Part shown: piece by piece, positions 26,029 to 34,660 of the stretch
Layout: every line of letters begins with the position of its first letter
How positions within the stretch are numbered: the first letter of the stretch is position 1
Source: Variovorax paradoxus B4
GTDB taxonomy: Bacteria > Pseudomonadota > Gammaproteobacteria > Burkholderiales > Burkholderiaceae_C
Assembly (NCBI RefSeq): GCF_000463015.1
Contig: NC_022247.1
Coordinates: 1,488,001-1,552,000, forward strand
DNA length: 64,000 nt
Direction: 5' to 3'
Notes under the pieces: generated by a model
Databases searched by the model: none
Told to the model about the DNA's origin: nothing
Seen by the model: only the letters and a program-made list of their open reading frames with translations
Position numbers and translations under genes: made by a program

Positions 26029-26702
26029 AGGCCGCGCCCGGAGCCCGAAGCTGGATCGCCGCTGGTGTACGCCACGAACTGCTCACCCGCGCCTTGCCGG
26101 CACTGCGCCACGACATGGCGGCGCCGGTGTCGGTGATACGCATGGCGCTGCTCATGCTCAAGCGCCAGATCGGCGCGCCGGTCGTCGATGCGGTGGTCTG
26201 CGAGGAACGCGTGGCGCTGATCGACAACCAGGTCTCCGAACTCGTGGAAGGCATCCGCTCGCTGCGCGACTGGGAACTGGCCACGACGGATGACGGCATC
26301 ACGCGCAGCGCGCTGGTGGCGCAGTGCGTGGGCCTGATGCGCGCGGCCTTCGACATGCATGGCGTCGAGCTGGCTGTCGATGCCGCGCTCGAGCCGCAGG
26401 CGGACGAAACGCGCTGGCCCCAGGGTGCGGCGCTGCGCTACCTGGTGCTTGGCGGCCTCGGGTACCTGCACGACGGCGCGTCCGAAGCCGGCACGATCCG
26501 CATCGAGGCCGATGGCGGCAACGCGCTTCGCCTCAGCGCCTTGCCGCGCGAATCCGCCGGCGCCAGCCCGGTGCTCGACGCGCACCGCGCACCGCGTGCG
26601 CTGGCCATCGACGCGATTGCGCTCCAGAGCCTGGCGGAAGACCTGGGCTACACCGTGGCGCTCGAGCGCGACAGCGTGCGCTTTCCGCTCGCGCCGGGCT
26701 GA
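26025..26702 (+). CDS. Histidine-kinase-like protein lacking a clear ATPase domain
   Basis: 225 residues. The segment 'LPALRHDMAAPVSVIRMALLML' (about 24-45) resembles the dimerization and phosphoacceptor helix of histidine kinases, with H29 at the H-box position. The C-terminal half has a vague HATPase shape ('ALRYLVLGGLGYLHDGASEAGTIRI'), but the N, G1 and G2 nucleotide-binding boxes are not recognisable. It may be a degenerate kinase or a phosphotransfer-type protein. The last 55 bp overlap, tail to tail, the 3' end of the topoisomerase gene on the other strand. Confidence 0.5.
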   Translation: MKAAPGARSWIAAGVRHELLTRALPALRHDMAAPVSVIRMALLMLKRQIGAPVVDAVVCEERVALIDNQVSELVEGIRSLRDWELATTDDGITRSALVAQCVGLMRAAFDMHGVELAVDAALEPQADETRWPQGAALRYLVLGGLGYLHDGASEAGTIRIEADGGNALRLSALPRESAGASPVLDAHRAPRALAIDAIALQSLAEDLGYTVALERDSVRFPLAPG

Positions 26703-27898
26703 GGCCTTCGTTTTTCTTCGGCCTTGCGCCTGCCGTTGGCCCTGCGCGCCTCGCGCTGTTCGCGCGCCTGGCCTTGCCGATGCATCCGCAGGAAGGCGAG
26801 CAGCCGCTGTTCCGCGGCGTGGAGCCCGCGCGTCTTGCGGGCCGCGGTGCGGGCTGACATCTTTCGCAGCAGCTCGGCCGCAGGGTCTTCTTCGTCGCCC
26901 GCGAGCGCGCTGCCCAGCGCCAGCACGGCCGGGTGCACGTAGGCCTTCTTGCACACCGCGGGCGTGTTGCCCAGCTGTTTCGCCACGGCGGCCAGTATTT
27001 CCTTGGCGCTGTAGCGCGTGCCGTCGGCGGCCGTGCGGCCCGGCTCGCTGGCCAGCCGCGTGAGTTCCAGCGCCTGCACCGTGCCATGCCAGGTCCGGAA
27101 GTCCTTCGCCGTGAAGCGCTCGCCGGGCGAGGCCTCGGCAAGGTAGTCGTTCACGTCGGTGGACGACACGCTGCGCAGCTGTCCGTCTTCCTCCTGGTAC
27201 TGGAACAGCGCCTGGCCGGGCAGCTGTTGGCATCGGCGTACCACCTTCGCCACGCGCGGATCGTCCAGCCGGGCTTCGTGCATCACGCCGCTCTTGCCCT
27301 TGAAGCGCAGCCGCAGCGCCGCGCCCTGCACGGCCGCATGCCGGTTGCGCAGCGTGGTGAGGCCGTAGGAGCCGTTGCTGTTCGTGTACGCCTCGTTGCC
27401 CACGCGCAGCAGCGTGGTGTCGAGCAGGCGCACCAGCGCCGCCAGCACCTGCTGGCGCCCGGGCTGTGCCGTGGCCGCGCCTTCCTGCAGGTCGCGCGCC
27501 ACGCGGGCGCGGATGCGCGGCAGAGCGAGCCCGAAGGCCTCGAGGCGCTCGAACTTGGTCTCGTCCTGAAAAAGCCGCCAGTCGGCGTGGTAGCGGTATT
27601 GCTTGCGTCCCCGGGCATCGATGCCGGTGGCCTGGAGATGGCCGTTGGGCAGCGGGCAGATCCACACCTGCGTGTAGGCCGGTGGAATCGCCAGCATGCG
27701 GATGCGCGAGAGCTCGTCCGCATCGCGCACCCATCGGCCCTCTGCATCGCGGTAGCGGAAGTGCTCGCCGTGCCTCAGGCGCCGGATGCCCGGCATGTCG
27801 GGGTTCACGTAGACGAGGCCATCGGCAATCGGCGCGGCGGTGGGTGCCGGTTTCGAAGGCGGTGGGGTCGAGGAGGACGATCTGGAGCGGGCCGGCAT
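26648..27898 (-). CDS. DNA topoisomerase IB (poxvirus-like)
   Basis: 416 residues. It relaxes supercoils through a 3'-phosphotyrosine. The catalytic tyrosine is Y320 in 'VCKKAYVHPAV'; other expected active-site residues are R165 ('LRVGNEAY'), K202 ('FKGKSG') and R268 ('KDFRTWHGT'). The N-terminal domain includes 'YRYHADWRLFQDETKFERL'. The ATG at 27898 is preferred because the extra frame upstream is low-complexity and unrelated. A basic, Ala/Arg-rich tail (about 370-416) extends past the core and overlaps the neighbouring convergent gene by 55 bp. Bacterial IB enzymes are accessory and not essential. Confidence 0.92.
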   Translation of the reverse strand: MPARSRSSSSTPPPSKPAPTAAPIADGLVYVNPDMPGIRRLRHGEHFRYRDAEGRWVRDADELSRIRMLAIPPAYTQVWICPLPNGHLQATGIDARGRKQYRYHADWRLFQDETKFERLEAFGLALPRIRARVARDLQEGAATAQPGRQQVLAALVRLLDTTLLRVGNEAYTNSNGSYGLTTLRNRHAAVQGAALRLRFKGKSGVMHEARLDDPRVAKVVRRCQQLPGQALFQYQEEDGQLRSVSSTDVNDYLAEASPGERFTAKDFRTWHGTVQALELTRLASEPGRTAADGTRYSAKEILAAVAKQLGNTPAVCKKAYVHPAVLALGSALAGDEEDPAAELLRKMSARTAARKTRGLHAAEQRLLAFLRMHRQGQAREQREARRANGRRKAEEKRRPQPGASGKRTLSRSSATV

Positions 27899-28020
27899 GG
27901 GGTTTGCGTGGTGACGGTACCCAGCGCTTGTGCCTGCACCGACAATCGCCGCCTGTAGGACGCCGCAATCGCCGCTGGTGCGATGGAGGCGCTTTGTTCT
28001 TTCCCTGGAGTCCCAAAGAA

Positions 28021-29088
28021 ATGATGTTCTTCCATCGGCCGTTCCCGTCTTCCTGCGTGCGCTGGCTCTCGGCTTGCGGCGCGGCGCTGCTCGTTGCGGC
28101 TTGCGCTTCCCCAACTTCGCCGGTATCGGCTGCACGCCCTGCCGCCGCCGCTGCCGCCGTGCCCGTCAAGGTGAAGGTCTTCGTCGCGGCCATGTTCGAG
28201 ATCGGCCAGAACACCGGTGACCGGGCCGGCGAGTTCCAGCACTGGTACGAGCGCTACTGGAAGGGCGCCACGCCCCTGGCCGTACCCGGCGCATTGCAGC
28301 CGGTGTACTGCAACGCCGACGGTGTGTGCGGCGCGGTGCTCGGCATGGGCAAGGTCAACTCCTCGTCGTCGATGCAGGCCATCCTGCTGAATCCGCAGTT
28401 CGATTTCTCGCAGGCCTACTACGTGATTTCCGGCGTGGCCGGCACGCCGCCTGCGCGCGGCACCATCGGCGAGGTGAGCTGGGCCACCTGGCTGGTGGAT
28501 TACGACCTCGGCCACCGCTGGGCGCCCGAGGAGAACAAGCCCGGCGAACCCACCTTCATGCCGCGCAAGGGCTACGAGGAATACCGCCGCTTCAAGCTCA
28601 ACCCCGACCTCGTGGGCTGGGCGATGAAGCTCTCGTCCGACACGCCGCTCAAGGATTCGGACAGTGCACGCAAATACCGCCTGCGCTACCCCGATGCCGC
28701 CGCGCGGCGCGCGCCCTTCGTGGGCACCGGCACCCACATGACCGGCGACACCTTCTTCCACGGCCCCGGCATGTCGAAGCAGGCACAGTACATCGCCAGG
28801 CTCTACGGCGCCGACGATTACGTGATCACCGAAATGGAAGCGGCCGCCATCACGCTCGTGATCAAGCGCACCCACGGCACCGACCGCGTGATGAGCCTGC
28901 GCGGCGCCGTCAACTTCGACCAGGGCAACCCGAAGGAAAGCACGCTGCAGCACCTGGACCCGGCGCCGGGAGAGACGGCGGGCGGCTTTGCCGAGACGGT
29001 GGAGAACATCGCGCTGGTGGGCACGCGCGTGGTGGACCACATCGTCGCCAACTGGCCGCAATGGCAGGCCGGCGTGCCGAAGCCCTGA
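28021..29088 (+). CDS. Purine nucleoside permease (NUP) family lipoprotein
   Basis: 355 residues. A lipobox 'LLVAAC' with C28 suggests an outer-membrane or periplasmic lipoprotein. The mature domain 'VKVKVFVAAMFEIGQNTGDRAGEFQHWYERY' and 'EVSWATWLVDYDLGHRW', 'TGTHMTGDTFFHG', 'EMEAAAITLVI' match the NUP family, named after a fungal nucleoside transporter but structurally akin to purine nucleoside phosphorylases. The role in bacteria is uncertain; nucleoside binding or cleavage is possible. It diverges from the topoisomerase gene. Confidence 0.82.
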   Translation: MMFFHRPFPSSCVRWLSACGAALLVAACASPTSPVSAARPAAAAAAVPVKVKVFVAAMFEIGQNTGDRAGEFQHWYERYWKGATPLAVPGALQPVYCNADGVCGAVLGMGKVNSSSSMQAILLNPQFDFSQAYYVISGVAGTPPARGTIGEVSWATWLVDYDLGHRWAPEENKPGEPTFMPRKGYEEYRRFKLNPDLVGWAMKLSSDTPLKDSDSARKYRLRYPDAAARRAPFVGTGTHMTGDTFFHGPGMSKQAQYIARLYGADDYVITEMEAAAITLVIKRTHGTDRVMSLRGAVNFDQGNPKESTLQHLDPAPGETAGGFAETVENIALVGTRVVDHIVANWPQWQAGVPKP

Positions 29089-29094
29089 GCGGGT

Positions 29095-29775
29095 TCAGGG
29101 CCGCACCGGCTGCAGGTGCCACGTCACGTTGAAATCGAAGGGCGTCCACCGGCTCACCGTGACGCCCGCGTGCCGCAGGCCGCGGCCGGTCCAGGTGTTG
29201 CAGGTCTCGAAGAGGTGGTAGCCGCCTTCGGCTTCGTAGAAGGCGTCGTCGTTGCCGTAGTGGGCACCGGCAACGGGTGCCGCGCGGCCCGAGGCGAGCG
29301 TCGTGCGCACGTAGCCCGCGAGCTGCGCGTACTGCGCCCGCGAGAGCGGCAGGTGGAAAGCGTTCTTGCGCAACGAGGCGCGCCTGAGGTAGGTCACGTG
29401 CAGCAGCGCGCGGTTGCCGCCGAGCATGGCGCCCAGGGCGCGCGATGCCGTGAGGTCGGCCCAGGTAGGCGTGTGCAGGTAGAACTCGCGGTCGCCCCAG
29501 CCGATGGCGATGAACTCGGCGTCGGGCGGCACGGCCTTGAAGTGCCCGAACGGAAAGAGCTGTTGCCAGTCGATGGTGGCCGAGCGGATCGGAAACACCA
29601 GGTCGGTGTGAATGCCGTTGCTCAGCACCCAGGCCTCGACGGCGGGCGGCTGCGCGGGCGCCCCTGCATTGGCCGGCCAGAGCATCAGCGCGCAGGCGGC
29701 GCCCACATACAGCCCTGCCGCCAGCGTGAACCCCAGCAGCGTGAATGCGATGCGCCGGACCCAGCGTCTGATCAC
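29095..29775 (-). CDS. DUF2459 / TIGR02117 family membrane-anchored protein
   Basis: 226 residues from a GTG at 29775. One N-terminal transmembrane segment ('RIAFTLLGFTLAAGLYVGAACALML') is followed by a periplasmic domain with 'VEAWVLSNGIHTDLVFP', 'AIGWGDREFYLHTPTW' and 'YHLFETCNTWTGRGLRHAG'. The C-N-T-W motif and conserved histidines suggest a cysteine-peptidase-like fold, but no activity is known. The longer open frame upstream is an arginine/proline-rich artefact inside dinB. It lies 13 bp after dinB and is probably co-transcribed. Confidence 0.75.
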   Translation of the reverse strand: MIRRWVRRIAFTLLGFTLAAGLYVGAACALMLWPANAGAPAQPPAVEAWVLSNGIHTDLVFPIRSATIDWQQLFPFGHFKAVPPDAEFIAIGWGDREFYLHTPTWADLTASRALGAMLGGNRALLHVTYLRRASLRKNAFHLPLSRAQYAQLAGYVRTTLASGRAAPVAGAHYGNDDAFYEAEGGYHLFETCNTWTGRGLRHAGVTVSRWTPFDFNVTWHLQPVRP

Positions 29776-29788
29776 GGCGCGAGGTGTC

Positions 29789-31039
29789 TCAGAAGAGCGA
29801 CGCGGTGGCCGAGGCCGCCTCCGCGGAGGCGCGCGAGGCCGGGCCGCCCGCGGCCGGTGCCATGGCCTCGGGGCTGCCCGCCTTCGCAAGCGCGCCCACG
29901 CGCACGCCCAGCAGGCGCAGCGGCCGTTCGAGCGGCACGCGCTTCAGACACAGCCCGCCGATCTGGCGGATGGTCTTGCCGTCCGCGGTGTGGCGCTCGA
30001 TGGTCTGGTCGCGCGTGGCGATCTTGAAATCGTCGTAGCGCAGCTTGATGCCGATGGTCTTGCCCACGTAGCCCTTGCGCTGCAGGTCTTCGGCCACCTT
30101 CTCGCACAGGTGGGTGAAGATCGCGCCCAGCTCGGCGCGGTCGCGCACCGCATGCAGGTCGCGGTCGAAGGTGGTCTCGCGGCTCATCGACACGGGCTCG
30201 CTCTCGGTCACCACCGGCCGGTTGTCGCGGCCCCAGGCCACCTCGTGCATCCACGCGCCGGTGGACTTGCCGAAGTTATGGATCAGCCAGTCGCGCTCGC
30301 GCGCCGCGAGCTGGCCCACCGTCTCGATGCCGAAGCGCTTGAGCTTCTCGTCGGCCTTGGGCCCGATGCCGTTCACCTTGCGGCAGGGCAGCGGCCAGAT
30401 GCGCGTCTGCAGGTCGTCTTCGTAGACCACCGAGATGCCGTTGGGCTTGTTGAACTCGCTCGCCATCTTGGCAATGAGCTTGTTGGGCGCCACGCCGATG
30501 GAGCAGGTGAGGCCGGTCGCGTCGAGGATGGCTTTCTGGATGAGCCGCGCGAGCGAGCGACCGCCTTCACGCTGGCCGCCGGGCACGTCGGTGAAGTCGA
30601 TGTAGACCTCGTCCACGCCGCGGTCTTCCATCAGCGGCGCGATCTCCCTGATGACCTGCTTGAAGGTGCGCGAGTACCTGCGGATCTCGTCGAAGTCCAC
30701 CGGCAGGATGATGGCCTGCGGGCACAGCTTGGCGGCCTTCATGAGCCCCATGGCCGAGCCCACGCCGAACTGCCGCGCCGGGTAGGTGGCGGTGGTGATC
30801 ACGCCGCGGCCCACGTAGTCCTTCAGCCGCGCAAAGGCCTCGATCGGAATGTCGGCCAGCGTGCCGCCCTCGGGCACGTGGCGGATCGCCTCGTCCACGC
30901 TGCGCCGCCCGCCGCCGATCACCACCGGCAGGCCCTTGAGCTGCGGATAGCGCAGCAGCTCGACCGACCCGTAGAAGGCGTCCATGTCGAGGTGGGCGAT
31001 GCGGCGGATCGGGGGTGTTGGAACGGTCGGGGAGCTCAC
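29789..31039 (-). CDS. dinB: DNA polymerase IV
   Basis: 416 residues, Y-family translesion polymerase. Catalytic acids occur in 'HLDMDAFYGSVE' and 'VDEVYIDFT'; 'GVAPNKLIAKMASEFNKP' and 'VNGIGPKADEKLKRFGI' (helix-hairpin-helix) are typical of DinB, and the little-finger domain follows. An Ala-rich tail (last 25 residues) replaces a recognisable beta-clamp-binding motif, so clamp binding is unclear. No LexA-type box (CTGT-N8-ACAG) was seen in the 108 bp before its start. It diverges from the toxin gene. Confidence 0.94.
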   Translation of the reverse strand: MSSPTVPTPPIRRIAHLDMDAFYGSVELLRYPQLKGLPVVIGGGRRSVDEAIRHVPEGGTLADIPIEAFARLKDYVGRGVITTATYPARQFGVGSAMGLMKAAKLCPQAIILPVDFDEIRRYSRTFKQVIREIAPLMEDRGVDEVYIDFTDVPGGQREGGRSLARLIQKAILDATGLTCSIGVAPNKLIAKMASEFNKPNGISVVYEDDLQTRIWPLPCRKVNGIGPKADEKLKRFGIETVGQLAARERDWLIHNFGKSTGAWMHEVAWGRDNRPVVTESEPVSMSRETTFDRDLHAVRDRAELGAIFTHLCEKVAEDLQRKGYVGKTIGIKLRYDDFKIATRDQTIERHTADGKTIRQIGGLCLKRVPLERPLRLLGVRVGALAKAGSPEAMAPAAGGPASRASAEAASATASLF

Positions 31040-31147
31040 GGCATGGATTGTCTCGCGGCCGGGCGATGTTCGCCTGCCGGGTGGCCGCGTGCAAGAATGC
31101 GGCGGATTGCGGGCTGGCCCTCCGATGGCATGGGAAAGGAATCAGGC

Positions 31148-31993
31148 ATGGATGACGAAGTCGAAGGCTTGAGCGTCGCGCTGACGCCGGTTCAGATGGC
31201 CGCGGTGCTGGGCGGGGAGGACGTGCCCGAATCCGCGAGCCTGAGCAACCGGGTCTGGGGCACCCTGGGGCTGGTGGGCGGCGTGGTGGAACTGGTGGGC
31301 GCCGGCGTGCTGTGCCTGGCGCCGGAGCCCACGATGGTGAGCAAGGCCGGGTGCGTGGTGCTCGGCGTTCATGGCAGCGACACGGTTTCCGCCTCCGCGC
31401 GCCAGATGTGGACCGGGCAGCTGCAGCGCACCGCCACGGCCATCACGGCGGACGCCGCGGCGCAGTCGCTGGGCGCATCGCCCGAAACCGGCGCGCAGAT
31501 CGGACTGGCGGTCGACGTGGCGGTGCCGCTGTTCGTGGCTTCCGGGCTCGTCGCCGCGCGCGTGATCGCGGTGCGCGCCGGCAGGTTTCGCCTGGAGCCG
31601 GTCAACCTGTTGCGGCATGAAGGGCCGCTGAACACCAAGATCGGCGGCCACACGATTCGGGAGCATGTCGGCAAGACCGAGGTGGAGCTTTTCGAGCGGT
31701 TGGTGAACAAGCCGTCGCTGCCCAAGGTGTCGTCGTTCCACAACCTCGACATCGCGGAGCGCGCCATCAGCGCCACTGTGCGTGCCAACGCCAGAGCCAT
31801 CAAGGCGTGGTCGCGCTCGGCCGCCGTGGGCTCCAAGCCCATGGTGTTCGAGCACAACGTCGGCAGCGTGGTGGGCATCGGCGTTCAGCGGGGCAGCACC
31901 GCCGTCAGCCAGCTGAGCAACGTGCGCCTGATCCTGAACATGAAGAGCTACAACGGCATGCCGTACTACATACTGACGGCGCACCCCTTCTGA
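31148..31993 (+). CDS. RNase A-like polymorphic toxin (CdiA-CT type C-terminal domain)
   Basis: 281 residues. The C-terminal domain (about 155-281) has 'GGHTIREHVGKT' with H168 and H173, 'SSFHNLDIAERAISATVRAN', 'IKAWSR' and the end 'YYILTAHP'. This is the pattern of the bacterial RNase A-like toxin domain found in CdiA and other polymorphic toxins, which cleaves RNA in target cells. The N-terminal half contains two hydrophobic stretches (about 38-58 and 118-143), a layout I associate with other free-standing toxins of this type. No signal peptide, VgrG, PAAR or two-partner secretion gene is adjacent, so the export route is unknown. AAAGGA lies about 10 bp before the ATG. The immunity gene follows after 19 bp. 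Confidence 0.85.
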   Translation: MDDEVEGLSVALTPVQMAAVLGGEDVPESASLSNRVWGTLGLVGGVVELVGAGVLCLAPEPTMVSKAGCVVLGVHGSDTVSASARQMWTGQLQRTATAITADAAAQSLGASPETGAQIGLAVDVAVPLFVASGLVAARVIAVRAGRFRLEPVNLLRHEGPLNTKIGGHTIREHVGKTEVELFERLVNKPSLPKVSSFHNLDIAERAISATVRANARAIKAWSRSAAVGSKPMVFEHNVGSVVGIGVQRGSTAVSQLSNVRLILNMKSYNGMPYYILTAHPF

Positions 31994-32012
31994 AACCAGC
32001 AGCCGAATCACC

Positions 32013-32291
32013 ATGAAGCGCTACGAACTCATCGAGAACCTCACCGAGGTTTACTTCGGCCAGGATTACGATTATTTCGGCGAGACCGGCGCCGAAATCA
32101 TGGCGGAATACCGGAAGGCGTGTACGCCCGCCGAACTCGAGGCGTTGCGCGTCGAGATCGTCGATTTCATGCGCTCGCACCCGGATCTGGAAACCGACTT
32201 TCCGCGCCGGTTCGAGCGCCCCGCCCAGCCGGAAGACTTCGGATCCACCATCCGCGAATTCCTGGAGAGCGTGCTCGCCGCGCTGAAATAG
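32013..32291 (+). CDS. CdiI-type immunity protein to the RNase A-like toxin
   Basis: 92 residues, acidic and small ('YELIENLTEVYFGQDYDYFGETG', then 'EIVDFMRSHPDLETDFPRRF'). It resembles contact-dependent inhibition immunity proteins and follows the toxin gene in the same direction. It should bind and block the RNase domain in the cytoplasm. No other candidate immunity gene overlaps the toxin. Immunity function is inferred from size, position and family resemblance. Confidence 0.78.
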   Translation: MKRYELIENLTEVYFGQDYDYFGETGAEIMAEYRKACTPAELEALRVEIVDFMRSHPDLETDFPRRFERPAQPEDFGSTIREFLESVLAALK

Positions 32292-32338
32292 CGGCGGGCG
32301 CCCCATCCGATTACCTTGGTGCGCGGCGCTGGCAATTT

Positions 32339-32977
32339 TCAGCGCAGACCGAATGCCCCGGCCGCTTGCGCCTGGCTGCCCAGCCACGCATCCGGTCCAA
32401 GCTCTTTCGCAAGATGTGCCACGAGCTTGGCGGTGCGCTCGCGCAGCGGGGCAATGCGGGCCTGCAGGGCGGCCCTGGGCAGCGCAACGGCCTGGCCGGG
32501 TTCATCATCGAAATCGGGGTTGCTTTCGCGGACGTAGAGCGTGCCGTTGTGGGCCCAGACCTCCACCGCCCAGCCCTGGTCCTGGTCGTCGTAGACCATG
32601 CCTTGGTCGTTTCCGGCCACGGCGGCAAGGAAGTGGTCCATGGAAGAGAAAGTGTCGTACCAGGGGAAGGACAGGTGAATGCCCGCCTCCTCGTTGTCGA
32701 GCCGCAGCGCCATCCAGAAGTACTGGCGCACCTGGTGGAGTTTCAGCGCGTGCTGCCGGGCCAGTGCGGCCACCTGACCGTAGTACGCCGCAAGCTCTGC
32801 CTCGTGCCCGACGGCCTCCGAGGTGCGCGCCAGCAAGCGCGAGGCGCGAGGGAGTTCCGGCAGGGCGAGCGGCTCGGGCGGACGGTCCGGTGCCGCATGG
32901 AATTCGTCCCGCAGATGAAATGCGATCTCGGGTTCGAGCGAGTCGATCGGCCGGGCATCGGCGAACCAGGATTCCAC
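32339..32977 (-). CDS. Hypothetical protein next to the toxin-immunity pair
   Basis: 212 residues from a GTG at 32977 (GGAG about 9 bp upstream). Parts such as 'YFWMALRLDNEEAGIHLSFPWYDTFSSMDHFLAAVAG' and 'GWAVEVWAHNGTLYVRESNPDFDDEP' look like a globular beta-rich cytoplasmic protein. I recognise no family with confidence. It faces the immunity gene with a 47-bp gap. Proteins of this sort can be immunity proteins in toxin neighbourhoods, but that is only a possibility here. The upstream frame to 33217 overlaps the next gene's start and is not supported. Confidence 0.6.
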   Translation of the reverse strand: MESWFADARPIDSLEPEIAFHLRDEFHAAPDRPPEPLALPELPRASRLLARTSEAVGHEAELAAYYGQVAALARQHALKLHQVRQYFWMALRLDNEEAGIHLSFPWYDTFSSMDHFLAAVAGNDQGMVYDDQDQGWAVEVWAHNGTLYVRESNPDFDDEPGQAVALPRAALQARIAPLRERTAKLVAHLAKELGPDAWLGSQAQAAGAFGLR

Positions 32978-33086
32978 TTGCGTGCTCCTCCGAATGGTGC
33001 CCCGCGGCGGAGGCGAATCTTCTTCACGATGCGGGACATTGTGACAAGGCTTGCCTGTTGCGCCCGCTGGGGCCATCATCCGCGCC

Positions 33087-33650
33087 ATGCAAACCGTCGC
33101 TTCCATCCTGTGGCGCAGGCTCGATGCACCGGGCCACGACGCCTGCCGGCTCGAGCGCAACGCAAGCGCGTGGCAGCTCGACGGCGCCGCCGTGTTCCGC
33201 CTCGAGGACGGCCGCATCGGCCAGCTGCACTACCGCGTGCGCTGCGACCTGCACTGGCACACGCAGTGGGGCACGGTGCGCGGCTGGCTCGGCGGCCGTG
33301 CCATCGACCTGTCCATTGCCCGCGATGCGCGCGGCCACTGGAAACTCAACGACGAGGCGGCGCCCGACCTGTCGCATTGCACGGACCTCGACCTGGGCTT
33401 CACGCCCGCCACCAACCTGCTGCAGCTGCGCCGGCTCAACCTGGCAAAGGGCGAGGGCGCCGACGCGCCGGCCGCCTGGGTCGACCTGGACGGCGGCGGC
33501 GTGCTCGGCGAGCTGATGCAGCGCTATGAGCGAACCGCGGACGACGCCTATGCCTACGAGGCCAAGCGCTTCGACTACGCGGCAACCCTGCGCGTCACGC
33601 AGGACGGATTCGTGCGCGACTACCCGGGCCTCTGGAGCGCCGAAGCCTAG
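33087..33650 (+). CDS. Putative glycolipid-binding family protein (DUF1089)
   Basis: 187 residues. The pattern 'ILWRRLDAPGHDACRLE', 'LHYRVRCDLHWHTQ', 'DLDLGFTPATNLLQLRRLNL' and 'YEAKRFDYAATLRVTQDGFVRDYPGLW' matches the putative glycolipid-binding family (PF06475). The name comes from a structural resemblance and function is unproven. The ATG at 33087 is preferred because the family starts just before 'W-x-R'. It is convergent with the LysR-Bug pair to the right. Confidence 0.78.
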   Translation: MQTVASILWRRLDAPGHDACRLERNASAWQLDGAAVFRLEDGRIGQLHYRVRCDLHWHTQWGTVRGWLGGRAIDLSIARDARGHWKLNDEAAPDLSHCTDLDLGFTPATNLLQLRRLNLAKGEGADAPAAWVDLDGGGVLGELMQRYERTADDAYAYEAKRFDYAATLRVTQDGFVRDYPGLWSAEA

Positions 33651-33661
33651 ACACGGGCCGG

Positions 33662-34660
33662 TCAGTCGAACTGCGACCGGTCTCCCGCCACCAGTTCGCG
33701 GTTGCGCCGCCGGTCGATGGCAATCTCGCGCGCGAAGTCTTCGCTCGGGCCGCCGGCCGGAATGTTGTGCGCGTCGCGCAGCCGGGTGTGCAGAGGCTCC
33801 GCGCGCAGCAGGCGGTTGATCTCCGCGTTGAGGCGCTGAACCACGGCCGTTGGCGTACGTGCCGGCGCGAAGATGCCGAACAGCGAATCGCGGTTGGCCT
33901 TCTCGAAGCCCAGTTCCGCGAGCGTGGGCACCGAAGGCAGCGCCTCGATGCGAGCCGGTGCGCCCACGGCCAGCGCGCGCAGGCGGCCGCTTTCGATGTA
34001 CTGGAGCTGCTGCGCCGCGACGTTGGTCGACAGCACCTCGAACTGCCCGCTCAGCGCGTCGTTGAGCTGCGGACCGCCGCCCTGATACGGAATGTGCGTG
34101 ATGTCGGTGCGGCTTTGCATGCGCACCTGCGTAAGCACCATGTGCCCGATGGTGGCCACGCCCGAGCTGGCCCAGCGCAGCGTGCCCGGCCGGCTGCGCG
34201 CCATGGCGACCAGGTCGCCGAAGCTGCGCCCCGCGAAGGCCGGCGTGCCGACCACCAGCACCGGCGTTCGCATGACGCTGGCCACGGGCGCGAAGGCGCG
34301 CAGCGGGTCGTAGGCCACGCGCGCGAGCAGCGGCTGCAGCGTGAGCGGGCTGATGGCCGAGAAGGCGAGCGTGCAGCCGTCGGGCACGGCGCGCGCGAGC
34401 ACGCCCATGCCGACGCTGCCGCCGGCACCCGCGCGGTTCTCGACCAGCACCGGCACGCCCAGCGCCTGCGCGAGCGGCTCGGCCAGCGCGCGCGCCATGC
34501 CGTCGCTCACGCCGCCGGGTGGGTACACCACGATCAGCCGCACCGGCCGCTGCGGCCAGGGCGGCGCGGCGGCGTGCAGCAGGCGCGCCGCCGCGCACGA
34601 GGCCGCGAGCAGCGTGCACATGCGGCGCACGAAGCGGCGGCGCGGCAACGACATGCTCAT
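33662..34660 (-). CDS. Bug/TctC-family periplasmic solute-binding protein
   Basis: 332 residues with a signal peptide starting 'MSMSLPRRRFVRRMC', twin-arginine-like, and cleavage near 'LLHAAAPPW'. Mature start 'WPQRPVRLIVVYPPGGVSDGMARALAEPL' and 'VENRAGAGGSVG' are typical. Its ATG overlaps the stop of the LysR gene (ATGA), so both are translated from one mRNA. This is unusual for a regulator and periplasmic receptor and suggests the LysR senses the receptor's ligand. No partner membrane genes are present. Confidence 0.9.
   Translation of the reverse strand: MSMSLPRRRFVRRMCTLLAASCAAARLLHAAAPPWPQRPVRLIVVYPPGGVSDGMARALAEPLAQALGVPVLVENRAGAGGSVGMGVLARAVPDGCTLAFSAISPLTLQPLLARVAYDPLRAFAPVASVMRTPVLVVGTPAFAGRSFGDLVAMARSRPGTLRWASSGVATIGHMVLTQVRMQSRTDITHIPYQGGGPQLNDALSGQFEVLSTNVAAQQLQYIESGRLRALAVGAPARIEALPSVPTLAELGFEKANRDSLFGIFAPARTPTAVVQRLNAEINRLLRAEPLHTRLRDAHNIPAGGPSEDFAREIAIDRRRNRELVAGDRSQFD

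Noticed and set aside
28581..28635. Possible second start or frameshift in the purine nucleoside permease gene
   Set aside because: The reading frame is continuous with all family motifs in order, so no frameshift is needed.
31040..31147. LexA box before dinB
   Set aside because: No CTGT-N8-ACAG-like palindrome was found in the gap.
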